From Couchioplanes caeruleus (GTDB lineage Bacteria; Actinomycetota; Actinomycetes; Mycobacteriales; Micromonosporaceae), in assembly GCF_003751945.1 (NCBI RefSeq), contig NZ_RJKL01000001.1, positions 62,001 through 126,000 of the forward strand: 64,000 bases of DNA. Direction: 5' to 3'. Shown here piece by piece: positions 33,652 through 42,742 of this stretch (within the stretch, counting starts at the first letter, position 1; each line of letters begins with the position of its first letter). The notes under the pieces were generated by a model. It was not told where the DNA came from. It did no database searches and worked only from the letters and a program-made list of their open reading frames with translations. Made by a program: the position numbers and the translations under genes.

Positions 33652-33749
33652 GGTCCGGAATCCTATCGCACCCATAGGGATTGTGGGTAGCGTCTCCCCT
33701 GATATCGATCGGCTTGCATTGCCTAGCAGGAAAGTAGGTAAGGTGGGCC

Positions 33750-35447
33750 ATGCGCAGACACGTGTCCCTCGTTCTCGCCGCGACGCTGATGGCCGGAGCC
33801 CTCTCCGCCTGTCAGGGCGGCGGTGGTGGCGGCGGTTCCTCCGCGGCCTTCGACCCCGCAACCTGCCAGGGCGGCACACTGTCGGTGCTCAACCAGGGCG
33901 GCATCACCCACCTCGACCCGGCCCGCCTCTACACCTCCGGCGGCGGCAACATCCCGTCGCTGCTGTTCCGCACCCTCACCACGCGCAACCGGCTGCCCGG
34001 CGATGCCGGGACCAAGCCCGCCCCCGACCTGGCCACCGACCTCGGCACGCCGTCGGACGGCGCCCGGACGTGGACCTACAAGCTGCGCGACGACATCCTC
34101 TTCGAGGACGGCACGCCGATCACCGCCGCCGACGTCAAGTACGGCATCGAGCGCTCGTTCGCGCCCGAGCTGCCCGGCGGCGCTCCCTACCTGCGGGACT
34201 GGCTGGCCGACGCCAGCGGATACCAGGGGCCCTACAAGCAGCCCGAGGGGCTCAAGGCCATCGAGACGCCCGACGAGCGGACGATCGTCTTCCGGCTGCG
34301 CAAGCCCGAGGGCGACTTCCCGTTCCTGGCCACGGCCACGCAGTTCGCGCCCGTGCCCAAGGGCAAGGACAAGGGCGTCGGCTACGAGAAGCACCCGATC
34401 TCGTCCGGGCCGTACATGGTCGAGGCGTACGAGCAGAAGAAGACCCTCTCGCTGGTCCGCAACCCACACTGGAAGCGCTCGTCGGACACCCTGCGGTACG
34501 CCTGCCCCGACAAGATCAAGGTGACCGCCGGCCTCGACGCCGCCGTCATCAACCAGCGGCTGAGCACCGGCGCCGGGGCGGACGCCAACGCCGTCACCAC
34601 CGACGCGGTCGTCGGACCCGAGCAGCTCGTCCAGCTCGGCACCGGGTCCGAGCTGGACCGGCGGGTGGCCCGCGGCGAGTTCCCGTCGACCACGTACCTC
34701 GCCTTCGACACCACGCAGAAGCCGTTCGACGACGTGCGGGTGCGCCAGGCGCTGTCGTACGCGATCAACCGCACCTCGGTCGTCAACGCGCTCGGCGGCA
34801 GCGCGGTCGCCGGCCCCTCGACCACCTTCCTGCCCCCGCAGACAGCCCTGGGCCACCAGCCGTACGACTACTTCCCGGCCGGCGACACCGGCAACCCGGC
34901 CAAGGCCAGGGAGTTGCTCGCCGCCGCGGGGCACAGCGGCCTCGCCATCGAGCTCGCCCACGAGAACGACGACGCGCAGGGCCTCGGCCCGAAGGTCGCC
35001 GCCGCCGTGCAGGAGGCGTTCAAGCAGGCCGGCGTGACCGTCACGCTGAACGCCATCGACAGCGCCACCTACCGCGACGTCACCGGCAAGCCATCCACCC
35101 AGCCCGCGTTGTCCCTGCAGAGCTGGGGCGCCGACTGGCCCTCCGGCGGCCCGTTCCTGATTCCCATCTTCGACGGCCGCCAGATCATCGAGGCCGGCGG
35201 CAACTTCAACCTCGCCCAGTACGACGACCCGGCCGTCAACGCCGAGATCGACGCGATCAACGCGCTGACCGATCCGGCCGCCGCAGCGTCGCGCTGGGGC
35301 GCCCTCGACGCCAAGCTCGGCAAGCTCGCCCTGGTCCTTCCGCTCACCCATCCCAAGGACGTCTACCTGTACGGCAAGAACGTGAAGAACGCCGTGCCGG
35401 ACGGCTGGCGGGGCACCTACGACCTGGCCCGGATCTCGGTCAAGTGA
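33750..35447 (+). CDS. Peptide/nickel-type ABC transporter substrate-binding lipoprotein
   Basis: This 565-residue SBP family 5 protein has lipobox LSAC (Cys21) after a short signal peptide, then a Gly-rich linker. Family motifs are THLDPARLYTSGGGNIPSLL, TYKLRDDILFEDGTPITAAD and VKYGIERSFAPE. It captures oligopeptides or similar solutes on the cell surface. AAGGTGGG lies upstream of the ATG. It is first of four genes that all overlap by four bases, so the transporter is one coupled operon. Confidence 0.93.
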   Translation: MRRHVSLVLAATLMAGALSACQGGGGGGGSSAAFDPATCQGGTLSVLNQGGITHLDPARLYTSGGGNIPSLLFRTLTTRNRLPGDAGTKPAPDLATDLGTPSDGARTWTYKLRDDILFEDGTPITAADVKYGIERSFAPELPGGAPYLRDWLADASGYQGPYKQPEGLKAIETPDERTIVFRLRKPEGDFPFLATATQFAPVPKGKDKGVGYEKHPISSGPYMVEAYEQKKTLSLVRNPHWKRSSDTLRYACPDKIKVTAGLDAAVINQRLSTGAGADANAVTTDAVVGPEQLVQLGTGSELDRRVARGEFPSTTYLAFDTTQKPFDDVRVRQALSYAINRTSVVNALGGSAVAGPSTTFLPPQTALGHQPYDYFPAGDTGNPAKARELLAAAGHSGLAIELAHENDDAQGLGPKVAAAVQEAFKQAGVTVTLNAIDSATYRDVTGKPSTQPALSLQSWGADWPSGGPFLIPIFDGRQIIEAGGNFNLAQYDDPAVNAEIDAINALTDPAAAASRWGALDAKLGKLALVLPLTHPKDVYLYGKNVKNAVPDGWRGTYDLARISVK

Positions 35448-36334
35448 CCGTCCTGCGCCGCCTGCTCGACGACCGCGCCTTCCTCACGGGCGCGGTCGTC
35501 GCCGCGATCATGGTCCTCGTCGCCCTGATCGCGCCACTGCTGACCGCACTGTCCGGGCAGGACCCGACGACCTTCCACAGCGAACTGCTCGACTCCGCCC
35601 GCGGCGGCGTGCCGATCGGCCGCTTCGGCGGAATCAGCGGCGAGCACTGGCTCGGCGTCGAGCCCGGCACCGGCCGCGACCTCTTCGCCCGGGTCGTGTA
35701 CGGCGCCCGCGTCTCCCTCGGCGTCGCGGTCTCGGCGCTGCTGCTGCAACTGCTGCTCGGGGTGGGCCTGGGCGTCGCCGCGGGTCTGGGCGGGCGGTGG
35801 GCGGACGCCGCCCTGAGCCGCCTGGCCGACCTGGTGCTCGCGTTCCCCAGCCTGGTGCTCGCCATCGCCCTGCTCGCCATCGTGCCGCAGAGCTGGCCCC
35901 GTCCGGCCCTGCTGGCCGTGGTGATCGCGGTGCTCGGCTGGGGCGGCATGGCCCGCATCACCCGGGGCGAGACGCTGTCGCTCAAGACCCGCGACTACGT
36001 GGCCGCCGCCCGCGTCTCCGGGGCCGGGCCGCTGCGGGTGGCGCGCCGGGAGATCCTGCCCGGCCTGGCCGCGCCGGTGCTCGCGTACGCGGCCCTGGTG
36101 CTGCCCGCCAACATGATCGCCGAGGCCGGGCTGTCGTTCCTCGGCGTCGGGGTCCGGCCGCCGACGCCGTCCTGGGGGCAGATGCTCTCCAGCGCCACGA
36201 CGTGGTTCCGCGCCGACCCCGCGTACGTGTGGATCCCCGGCGGTCTGCTCTTCCTCACCCTGCTGGCCTTCGTGCTGGTAGCCGACGGCGTCCGTCGCGT
36301 CCTCGACCCCCGCCAGAGCGAGCTGCTGCGGTGA
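35444..36334 (+). CDS. Peptide ABC transporter permease, DppC-like
   Basis: This 296-residue inner-membrane permease starts at GTG 35444, overlapping the previous stop (GTGA). It has an N-terminal helix (about 14-36), then five helices in a BPD_transp_1 domain. The EAA loop for ATPase contact reads DYVAAARVSGAGPLRVARRE. AEAGLSFLGVGVRPPTPSWG is the typical DppC/OppC signature. It pairs with the DppB-like permease that follows. Confidence 0.93.
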   Translation: MTVLRRLLDDRAFLTGAVVAAIMVLVALIAPLLTALSGQDPTTFHSELLDSARGGVPIGRFGGISGEHWLGVEPGTGRDLFARVVYGARVSLGVAVSALLLQLLLGVGLGVAAGLGGRWADAALSRLADLVLAFPSLVLAIALLAIVPQSWPRPALLAVVIAVLGWGGMARITRGETLSLKTRDYVAAARVSGAGPLRVARREILPGLAAPVLAYAALVLPANMIAEAGLSFLGVGVRPPTPSWGQMLSSATTWFRADPAYVWIPGGLLFLTLLAFVLVADGVRRVLDPRQSELLR

Positions 36335-37320
36335 TCGGCTACCTGCTGCGCCGCGGCGGCGGCGCCGTGCTCGTCCTCCTCGGACTCTCCGTCGTCGTCT
36401 ACGGGCTGTTCTATCTCGCCCCGCAGGATCCCGCCGTGCTCACCTGCGGCAGGGGCTGCACCCCGGAACGCCTCGCCGAGGTCCGCGCCGCGATGGGTCT
36501 CGACCGGTCGGTGGTCGCCCAGTACGGGGAGTTCCTGCGCGGGCTGGTCCTCGGCCGCGACTATCCCGCCGGGCCGGAGGTCCGGCGCTGCCCGGCGCCA
36601 TGCCTGGGCTACTCCTTCGAGACCGACCAGCCGGTCACCGCGCTGCTCGCCGACCGGCTGCCCGTCTCGGCGTCGCTGGCGCTCGGGGCCGAGGTCCTCT
36701 CGCTCGTCGTCGGCATCGGCGCGGGGCTGCTCTCCGGGCTGCGCCGCTTCCGCGTCCTCGACCGGTTCGTCAACGGCCTCGTGCTCGCCGGCTACGCCGT
36801 CCCGGTCTTCCTCGTCGGGATCTTCCTGCTCATGCTCTTCTGCGTCCAGTTGCAGTGGTTGCCGTTCCCCACGTACGTGCCGTTCGGCACCGATCCGCTC
36901 GCCTGGGCGCAGAATCTGCTGCTGCCGTGGATCGCCCTGGCGGTGATCCAGTCCGCCGCGTACGCCCGGCTCACCCGCGCCGGGGTGCGGCAGACGCTCG
37001 CGGAGGATCACGTGCGCACGGCCCGGGCGTACGGCTTCACCGAGCGCCGCATCGTGTTCCGCCGGGCGCTGCGCGGCGCCCTGGTGCCGCTGGTCACGCT
37101 CACCGCCGTCGACGTGGCCGCCATCATGGCCAGCGCCGTGCTCACCGAGACCGTGTTCGGCCTGCCGGGCGTCGGCCGGCTCCTCGTCGGCGCGGTCAAC
37201 CAGATCGACCTGCCGGTCGTCGTGGGGGTCACCCTGCTCACCGGCTTCCTCGTCGTCGTGGCCAATGCCGTCGCCGACCTGCTGTACGCCGCCGTCGATC
37301 CGAGAGTGCACCTGCGATGA
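36331..37320 (+). CDS. Peptide ABC transporter permease, DppB-like
   Basis: This 329-residue permease starts at GTG 36331 (GTGA overlap). The N-terminus YLLRRGGGAVLVLLGLSVVV and YLAPQDPA match the DppB group; the EAA loop reads DHVRTARAYGFTERRIVFRR. A Cys-rich insert (LTCGRGC ... RRCPAPCLGY, about 38-90) in the first extracytoplasmic loop is unusual. The gene order C before B is reversed from the common dppB-dppC order. Confidence 0.93.
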   Translation: MIGYLLRRGGGAVLVLLGLSVVVYGLFYLAPQDPAVLTCGRGCTPERLAEVRAAMGLDRSVVAQYGEFLRGLVLGRDYPAGPEVRRCPAPCLGYSFETDQPVTALLADRLPVSASLALGAEVLSLVVGIGAGLLSGLRRFRVLDRFVNGLVLAGYAVPVFLVGIFLLMLFCVQLQWLPFPTYVPFGTDPLAWAQNLLLPWIALAVIQSAAYARLTRAGVRQTLAEDHVRTARAYGFTERRIVFRRALRGALVPLVTLTAVDVAAIMASAVLTETVFGLPGVGRLLVGAVNQIDLPVVVGVTLLTGFLVVVANAVADLLYAAVDPRVHLR

Positions 37321-38906
37321 CCCTGCTGTCGGTGCGCGACCTGCGCATCAGCTTCGGCGCGACCCGGGCGGTCGACGGCCTCTCGTTCGACCTCGCCGCG
37401 GGCGGCGCCCTGGGCCTGGTCGGCGAGTCCGGCTCCGGCAAGAGCGCCACCGCGCTGGCCCTGCTCGGCCTGCACCGCGACGCCACCCTCGGCGGGCGGA
37501 TCGACTTCGACGGCACCGACCTCACCACCGCCACCGAGCAGCGGCTGCGGGCGGTCCGCGGCGCCGGGATCGCGATGGTCTTCCAGGAACCGCTCACCGC
37601 GCTCAGCCCTTTCCACACCGTGGGGGACCAGATCGCCGAGGTGTACCGGCTGCACACCGGCGCGACCCGACGGGCCGCCCGGGAGCGCGCGGTCGAGGTG
37701 CTCGGCCGGGTCCACATCCCGGAGCCGGCGCGGCGCGCGGGTGCGTACCCGCACCAGTTCTCCGGTGGCATGCGCCAGCGCGCCCTGATCGCCATGGCGC
37801 TGGCCTGCCGTCCCCGGCTGATCGTCGCCGACGAGCCGACGACCGCCCTCGACGTCACGGTGCAGGCACAGATCCTCGACCTGCTCGACGAGGTCCGCAT
37901 CACGACCGGTGCCGCCCTGCTGCTGATCAGCCACGACCTGGGGGTGGTGGCCGGGGCCACGGAGTCGGTCGTGGTCATGCGCGGCGGCGTCGCGGTCGAG
38001 GAGGGGCCCACCGCCACCGTGCTGACCACGCCGCGGGCCGCGTACACGAAGGCCCTGCTCGCGGCCGTGCCCCGGCCCGGACCGCCGCGGACGATCGAGG
38101 GCGAGCCGCTGCTGCGGCTGCGCGGCGTCCACAAGCACTTTCCGCAGCGGCGCCGCCGCTCCCTGCGACGCCCCGCACCGGTGCGAGCCGTCGCGGACGT
38201 CACCCTCGACGTCCGGGAGGGTGAGACGCTCGGCGTCGTCGGCGAGAGCGGCACCGGCAAGACCACGCTCGCCCGGATGATGGTGGGCCTGATCCGCCCC
38301 GGCGCCGGCACGATCACCTTCGCCGGCACGGACGTCGCCCGCCGGCGGGGCCGCTCGGTGCAGATGGTCTTCCAGGACCCGATGTCCTCGCTCAACCCGC
38401 GTCGCACGGTGGGGGAGAGCATCGCCGACCCACTGCGCCTGGTCGGTGAGCCGGCACCCCGCGCCACGGTCGAGGACCTGCTGGTGCGCGTCGGCCTGAC
38501 CCCGGACGCGTACGACCGTTACCCGCACCAGCTCTCCGGCGGCATGCGCCAGCGTGTCGGCATCGCCCGGGCGCTGGCACCGCGGCCCCGGCTGATCGTC
38601 TGCGACGAGCCCGTGTCGTCGCTCGACGTCACCACGCAGGCGCAGGTCCTGGCGCTGCTCGAGGACGTCCGGCGCGAGTTCGGCCTGACGCTGGTCTTCG
38701 TGTCGCACGACCTCGCCGTGGTGCGCCGGATCTGTGACCGGGTGGCGGTCCTGCACGCCGGCACGGTCGTGGAGCTGGGCGACGTCGCCGAGGTGTACGA
38801 GCGGCCGCAGCATCCGTACACCCGCGAGCTGCTGGCGGCGGTGCCCGTCACCGATCCGCAGGAAGCCCGCCGGCGCCGGGAGGAGCGCCGGGCGCTCGTA
38901 AAGTAG
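37317..38906 (+). CDS. Fused peptide ABC transporter ATPase (DppD-DppF)
   Basis: This 529-residue protein contains two complete ABC ATPase domains. The first has Walker A at 36-43 (GESGSGKS), signature FSGGMRQR and Walker B RLIVADEP. The second, from about residue 262, has GESGTGKT, LSGGMRQR and RLIVCDEP. Each is of the oligopeptide type with the Q-loop VFQEP or VFQDP. One chain thus replaces separate DppD and DppF proteins. ATG 37317 overlaps the previous stop (ATGA). The 3' end carries an 18-bp direct repeat. Confidence 0.94.
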   Translation: MTLLSVRDLRISFGATRAVDGLSFDLAAGGALGLVGESGSGKSATALALLGLHRDATLGGRIDFDGTDLTTATEQRLRAVRGAGIAMVFQEPLTALSPFHTVGDQIAEVYRLHTGATRRAARERAVEVLGRVHIPEPARRAGAYPHQFSGGMRQRALIAMALACRPRLIVADEPTTALDVTVQAQILDLLDEVRITTGAALLLISHDLGVVAGATESVVVMRGGVAVEEGPTATVLTTPRAAYTKALLAAVPRPGPPRTIEGEPLLRLRGVHKHFPQRRRRSLRRPAPVRAVADVTLDVREGETLGVVGESGTGKTTLARMMVGLIRPGAGTITFAGTDVARRRGRSVQMVFQDPMSSLNPRRTVGESIADPLRLVGEPAPRATVEDLLVRVGLTPDAYDRYPHQLSGGMRQRVGIARALAPRPRLIVCDEPVSSLDVTTQAQVLALLEDVRREFGLTLVFVSHDLAVVRRICDRVAVLHAGTVVELGDVAEVYERPQHPYTRELLAAVPVTDPQEARRRREERRALVK

Positions 38907-38928
38907 CTGTGCCGGGCGCTCGTAAAGT
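38887..38928. repeat. 18-bp direct repeat across the end of the ATPase gene
   Basis: GCCGGGCGCTCGTAAAGT occurs at 38887-38904 and again at 38911-38928, a 24-base offset. The first copy contains the last codons of the ATPase gene; the second lies before the DUF1992 start. This looks like a recent tandem duplication. Confidence 0.85.
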
Positions 38929-38935
38929 GTTGGTC

Positions 38936-39373
38936 ATGGTGGGCTGTTCAAGGGGGTCTGGCTTCGGTTCTCCGCCGCGGGAAGGCTCTGAGTCGCATAT
39001 CGATCGCAAGATCCGCGAGGCCCAGGAGCAGGGGCAGTTCGACGACCTGCCCGGCGCCGGCAAGCCGTTGAGCGACCACGGCCGGGAGTACGACGAGGAC
39101 TGGTGGATCAAGGAATGGCTGCGCCGCGAGGGTGCCACCTCCGGAGCGCTGCCGCCCACGCTGGCGCTGCGCCGCGAGGCCGAGGACCTGCGGGAGACGG
39201 TCGATCGGCGCACGTCGGAGGCGGACGTGCGCCGGTACGTGGCGGATCTCAACGAGCAGTTGCGCAAGGCGCGGGCCGGCCTGCTGGACGGCCCGCCGGT
39301 GCTGCTGCCGCCACTGGACGCCGACGAGGTCGTCCGCGGCTGGCGCGAGCGCCGGGCGGAGCGTACGTCCTAG
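38936..39373 (+). CDS. DUF1992 (DnaJ-homologue-like) domain protein
   Basis: In this 145-residue protein the core SHIDRKIREAQEQGQFDDLP, then GAGKPLSDHG and DEDWWIKEWLRREG, is DUF1992, found in bacterial YhdN-like proteins and in DNAJC28. Its biochemical role is unknown. The C-terminal part is helical with an Arg/Asp-rich end. ATG 38936 is the likely start; a GTG 27 bases upstream is possible. Its stop overlaps the convergent DUF6114 gene by four bases. Confidence 0.88.
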   Translation: MVGCSRGSGFGSPPREGSESHIDRKIREAQEQGQFDDLPGAGKPLSDHGREYDEDWWIKEWLRREGATSGALPPTLALRREAEDLRETVDRRTSEADVRRYVADLNEQLRKARAGLLDGPPVLLPPLDADEVVRGWRERRAERTS

Positions 39374-41088
39374 GACTTCTCGGTCAGTTTCAGCGGCTCG
39401 GCGGTGAGGGTGTCGCAGCGGACGAAGGCCAACTGGATCTTCACGTCGGTGAACCACAGGATCGGCAGGGTCAGCGGCGGCGGCTTGTCCGGGGTGAAGG
39501 TGACCGGGATGAGGCCGAACAGCTTGCCCTGGAACCTCGGGGTGTAGAAGCGGACGTTGCCCTCGGTGATGAGCTCGTCGCTGTTGATCACCGTGCTGGC
39601 CCCGCTCTGTTCGGGGACGGTGAGCTGGAACGGCTTGGTCACCGTCTTCCTCATGCTGAACTTCAGGGCCTTGATGGTGCCCTCCGCCGTCGGCAGGTCG
39701 CTCACGCCGTCGTAGGTCGAGTTGTACATCGTCAGCGACTTGCTCTCGAGGATGCCGCCGCCCAGCGACACCGTCGGCACGTCGTCCGGACCGGCGACCT
39801 TGAAGACGCGCGGACCCAGGCAGGGGATGTCCGGCAGGCTCGGCGTCGGCGCGGCCGACGCGGGCGTGGAAGCGCTCGCCGAGCCCGTGGGCGTGCCGGG
39901 GGCCGGGTCGTCCGAGGCGTCCGGGGCCGGCTTGCCGGGGGTCGTCGGCTCGGCCGGCTCGGCCGGCCCCGGGGCGGACGGCGCGGGTGCGGGTGCGGGC
40001 GGGGCCGACGGCGGCGTGCTGGGCTCGCCGGCCTCCTCGGCCTTCCCGGCCTCCTCCGTGGCCTCTGCCGCGTCCGCGGCGTCGTCGTCGCCCAGGCCGA
40101 GCAGGTCACCGACGCCGTCGACGAGGTTGTTCCAGCCCTCGACGATGATGTTGCCGGATTCCCCGTCACCCTCCTCGGCGTCGTCCGCCTTCGCCGGCGC
40201 ACTGTCGCTCGGCGAGGACGGGGTGGCACCGCGGCGGGCCGCCTGCGGCGCGGAGGTCTTGGTCGTGGCCGTCTTCGCCTTCGCGGCGGACCCGGAAGGG
40301 GAGAGTGAAGCGGACGACTGTCGCGCGGCCTCCTTCTTGGCGGCCGCGGCCGGGCGGGACGGCAGTCCCTCCGGGCACTCCTCGTCCGCGCGGGCCGGAG
40401 TCCGGCCGCTCGTCACGACGATCGCGCCCACCACCAGCGGCACCAGTCCGATCGCGAGCGCCTTGCGGTGCACGCCGCCGAACGGCCGGGGCTGCTGGCC
40501 CGGGTCGTCGTCCGGGCGCGCCTCGCCGCCCTGGAAGCCGGGCACGATTCCGTTCTGGCCGTTGTGGCCGGCCGGGCGCAGCACCGCGGTCTCGTCCGGG
40601 TCGGGCCCCCGGTCCTGCGGCGCCGGCTCGTCGTACGCCGTCCGCGGCTGCGCCGCATCGCCGTCCGGGTCGGCGGGGTCGGCGGCCTCGTCGACGTCGG
40701 CCGGGATCGGGATCTCGGGCTGCGGCCGTTGCGGCGTCCAGGCCAGCACGAGCGCGCCGCCGAGGATGCCGATGAGCATGCCGACGGCGAAGCCGCCCAG
40801 GTTGAGCCCGATCAGCGAGTAGACCGCGGTCAGCAGCCCGAGGATGCCGTAGAAGATCCGCTGGCCCGGCGTTAACCAGGTCAGCAGCCCGCACAGCAGA
40901 AGCAGCAAGGGCAGCAGATAGGACAGGAAGCCCTCCGGCCCGAAGTGGACCTGCAGATCGCCCAGCGTCAGGTTGGCGCTGAGGAACAGCTCCAACCCGG
41001 AGAGCAGAAACAGGAGACCGCCCCAGAATGGCCGGGTGCGCCGCCAGTGGCGGAAGCCGCCGCCGGCCGTGGTCCTTGGTGTTGCCAC
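39370..41088 (-). CDS. DUF6114-type membrane protein with long extracytoplasmic extension
   Basis: In this 572-residue protein the N-terminal ~120 residues are a DUF6114-like domain with four to five membrane helices (FWGGLLFLLSGLELFLSANL, YLLPLLLLLCGLLTWL, FAVGMLIGILGGALVLAW). A polar linker and another helix (about 205-225) follow, then a Pro/Ala/Glu-rich low-complexity stretch (about 265-420). The C-terminal ~150-residue domain (PCLGPRVFKVAGPDDVPTVS onward) recalls DUF6230-like folds. Most DUF6114 proteins end after the membrane part, so this is an extended form. GGAGGAG precedes GTG 41088. It follows the DUF6230 gene, its usual partner. Confidence 0.78.
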   Translation of the reverse strand: MATPRTTAGGGFRHWRRTRPFWGGLLFLLSGLELFLSANLTLGDLQVHFGPEGFLSYLLPLLLLLCGLLTWLTPGQRIFYGILGLLTAVYSLIGLNLGGFAVGMLIGILGGALVLAWTPQRPQPEIPIPADVDEAADPADPDGDAAQPRTAYDEPAPQDRGPDPDETAVLRPAGHNGQNGIVPGFQGGEARPDDDPGQQPRPFGGVHRKALAIGLVPLVVGAIVVTSGRTPARADEECPEGLPSRPAAAAKKEAARQSSASLSPSGSAAKAKTATTKTSAPQAARRGATPSSPSDSAPAKADDAEEGDGESGNIIVEGWNNLVDGVGDLLGLGDDDAADAAEATEEAGKAEEAGEPSTPPSAPPAPAPAPSAPGPAEPAEPTTPGKPAPDASDDPAPGTPTGSASASTPASAAPTPSLPDIPCLGPRVFKVAGPDDVPTVSLGGGILESKSLTMYNSTYDGVSDLPTAEGTIKALKFSMRKTVTKPFQLTVPEQSGASTVINSDELITEGNVRFYTPRFQGKLFGLIPVTFTPDKPPPLTLPILWFTDVKIQLAFVRCDTLTAEPLKLTEKS

Positions 41089-41133
41089 GTACTCCTCCGA
41101 TTCAGGTGGTGCTCAGCCGCCCCCGGCATGGGT

Positions 41134-41165
41134 GAGGCCCGCGGACGGTGCGTTCCGCGGGCCTC
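41134..41165 (-). terminator. Hairpin between the DUF6230 and DUF6114 genes
   Basis: GAGGCCCGCGGA and TCCGCGGGCCTC form a perfect 12-bp stem with an 8-base loop just after the DUF6230 stop. It may end part of the transcripts, giving more of the secreted protein than of the membrane partner, or protect the 3' end of the upstream message. Confidence 0.65.
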
Positions 41166-41175
41166 GGATCGTGCG

Positions 41176-41808
41176 TCAGAAACACTCCGCCGGCGGCTTG
41201 CCGTTGGAGTCGGGCAGGTTGACCTTCATGTTCAGCCCGCTCAGCGTGAACGTGCCCGCCGTGGTGGACACGGCCGTCTGCTTCAGACCGGTGATGGTGA
41301 CGGCCTTGGCCTCCTGGCCGAACCCGCCCTTCTCGCCGTGCGCGTTCTTGCCGCCCAGTCCCAGCGTGCTGGCGTCCTGGCCGATGTTGATGTCGGTGAA
41401 CTTCGCGTCACCGCTGAGCTCGCTGACACCGAGCACCAGGTCGGTGGCCTTCGCCGGCTTGGCGGCGTCGCGACCGGCCCGGATGGTGAGCACGATGGGC
41501 AGCCCCGGCGTCTTCACCGACTGGCACAGGTTGTACAGCTCGGCGGAGGCGATACCCGAGACGGCGACGGGGATCTTCTTGCCGTCCTTCGTCTCGTCGA
41601 AGCCGCCGTACTGCGCGAAGCCCGTGCCCTCGAGCCGGTCGGCGGAGATCTTGAACGCCTGACCTGAGACGGTGAACGAGGCGGCGAACGCCCCGTTGGC
41701 CATCCCGAAAACCAAGGCACCGGCGGCCGCGGTGGGCACCGCCGCCGCTACGGCGAAACGGCGCCAGTTGGTGCGACCGTAAGCCGGATCGCCTTGCGCA
41801 TCCTTCAC
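41176..41808 (-). CDS. DUF6230 family secreted/membrane-anchored protein
   Basis: This 210-residue protein starts at GTG 41808, chosen for GAGGAGG five bases upstream. A hydrophobic segment at about residues 16-38 (FAVAAAVPTAAAGALVFGMA) after an RTNWRR cluster is typical of the family's export signal. The body contains ISADRLEGTGFAQYGGFDET, AVSGIASAELYNLCQSVKTP and VNLPDSNGKPPAECF at the end. The function is unknown. It is usually encoded with DUF6114, as here, and the pair is likely an envelope complex. Its promoter lies in the 430-bp AT-richer region upstream. Confidence 0.88.
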   Translation of the reverse strand: MKDAQGDPAYGRTNWRRFAVAAAVPTAAAGALVFGMANGAFAASFTVSGQAFKISADRLEGTGFAQYGGFDETKDGKKIPVAVSGIASAELYNLCQSVKTPGLPIVLTIRAGRDAAKPAKATDLVLGVSELSGDAKFTDINIGQDASTLGLGGKNAHGEKGGFGQEAKAVTITGLKQTAVSTTAGTFTLSGLNMKVNLPDSNGKPPAECF

Positions 41809-42240
41809 GGATCCTCCTCGTACACAATGGGAACGGCCCGGCCCCATGCGGTCCGCATCGCGGTCGACTCCTGGTCGGTCCGGAAGTGAGACCCGTCAAT
41901 GCGGCCGTCTGAACGTGGGGGGAATGTTGCCTCTACCGGGTGACGGGAACAAGAGGCTCCGCTACCCGTCGGTAACGTGCCCGACACAAAAGCGGTTACG
42001 TACAGTCACGACTTTTTCCGAGCGGCCGTAAAAGATGTGTCGATTCTGGACACATGGGTCAGCTAAGTCACATGTGACCGTCACCACACGTACGCGAACA
42101 TCAATGGTTACGGATCGGTAACAACTTTCAGGAAGCTCACAGGTCTGTGCACTATCCGTGCGTCGAGCCCCAGTGCAGATCCCGGCCATCCGTGCCGAAA
42201 TGCCTCACGTCGGGACCATGTAACGGGAGGACGGCGGCCG
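41809..42240. promoter_or_regulatory. AT-richer divergent intergenic region with several dyads
   Basis: No gene is seen here. A perfect palindrome GTCACATGTGAC lies at 42067-42078. GTTAC(n6)GTAAC forms an inverted repeat at 42107-42122, and two further GTAAC/GTTAC half-sites occur near 41971 and 41994. This density of half-sites suggests a regulated promoter, most likely for the DUF6230-DUF6114 operon, since the gene on the other side is a pseudogene. Confidence 0.45.
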
Positions 42241-42742
42241 GTGAGCGCAGACGAGCGGCGGCGCTTGGCGGCGCTGCACGAGTATCGCCTGCTCGACGCG
42301 CCCGCCGACGACGAGCTCGAGGCGGTCGTCCGGGTGGCCGCGATGATCGCCGGCGTGCCCACCGCGACGCTGAACCTCATCGACGAGCACCGCCAGTGCC
42401 AGCTCACCACGACCGGCTTCACGGGCGCCGACTCCGCCCGGACCGACTCGATGTGCGCGGTACGGTTCGAGACCGGCGAGTTCACCTATGTGCCCGACGC
42501 CAGCCTCGACCCCACGTACGCCGCCAACCCCCTGGGTCATCCGGGCGCTGCTGACCTATGCCCGGGCCGGCAGTGAACCCTGCCGCCGGGAGAAGGCGAA
42601 CCTCGGCGAGGTGGCCGACCACGGCCACGGCGTGGGCCTGGCCGCCTGCCAGCGCATCGTCGAGCGCCACGGCGGGCACATCTGGGCGGACGGGGCACCC
42701 GGCGGCGGCACCACCATCGCCTTCACCCTCCCGGGCGCCTGA
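42241..42742 (+). pseudogene. Remnant of a GAF-domain sensor histidine kinase
   Basis: The first frame gives an intact kinase start, MSADERRRLAALHEYRLLDA, and most of a GAF domain up to DPTYAANP (about 42535), where it is cut. A second frame (42488-42742) then gives VIRALLTYARAGSEPCRREK, the end of a dimerisation domain. It jumps directly to HGVGLAACQRIVERHGGHIW, ending GGGTTIAFTLPGA, the last ATPase motif. The rest of the GAF, most of the phosphoacceptor helix and most of the ATPase domain are missing. It cannot encode a working kinase. Confidence 0.82.
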
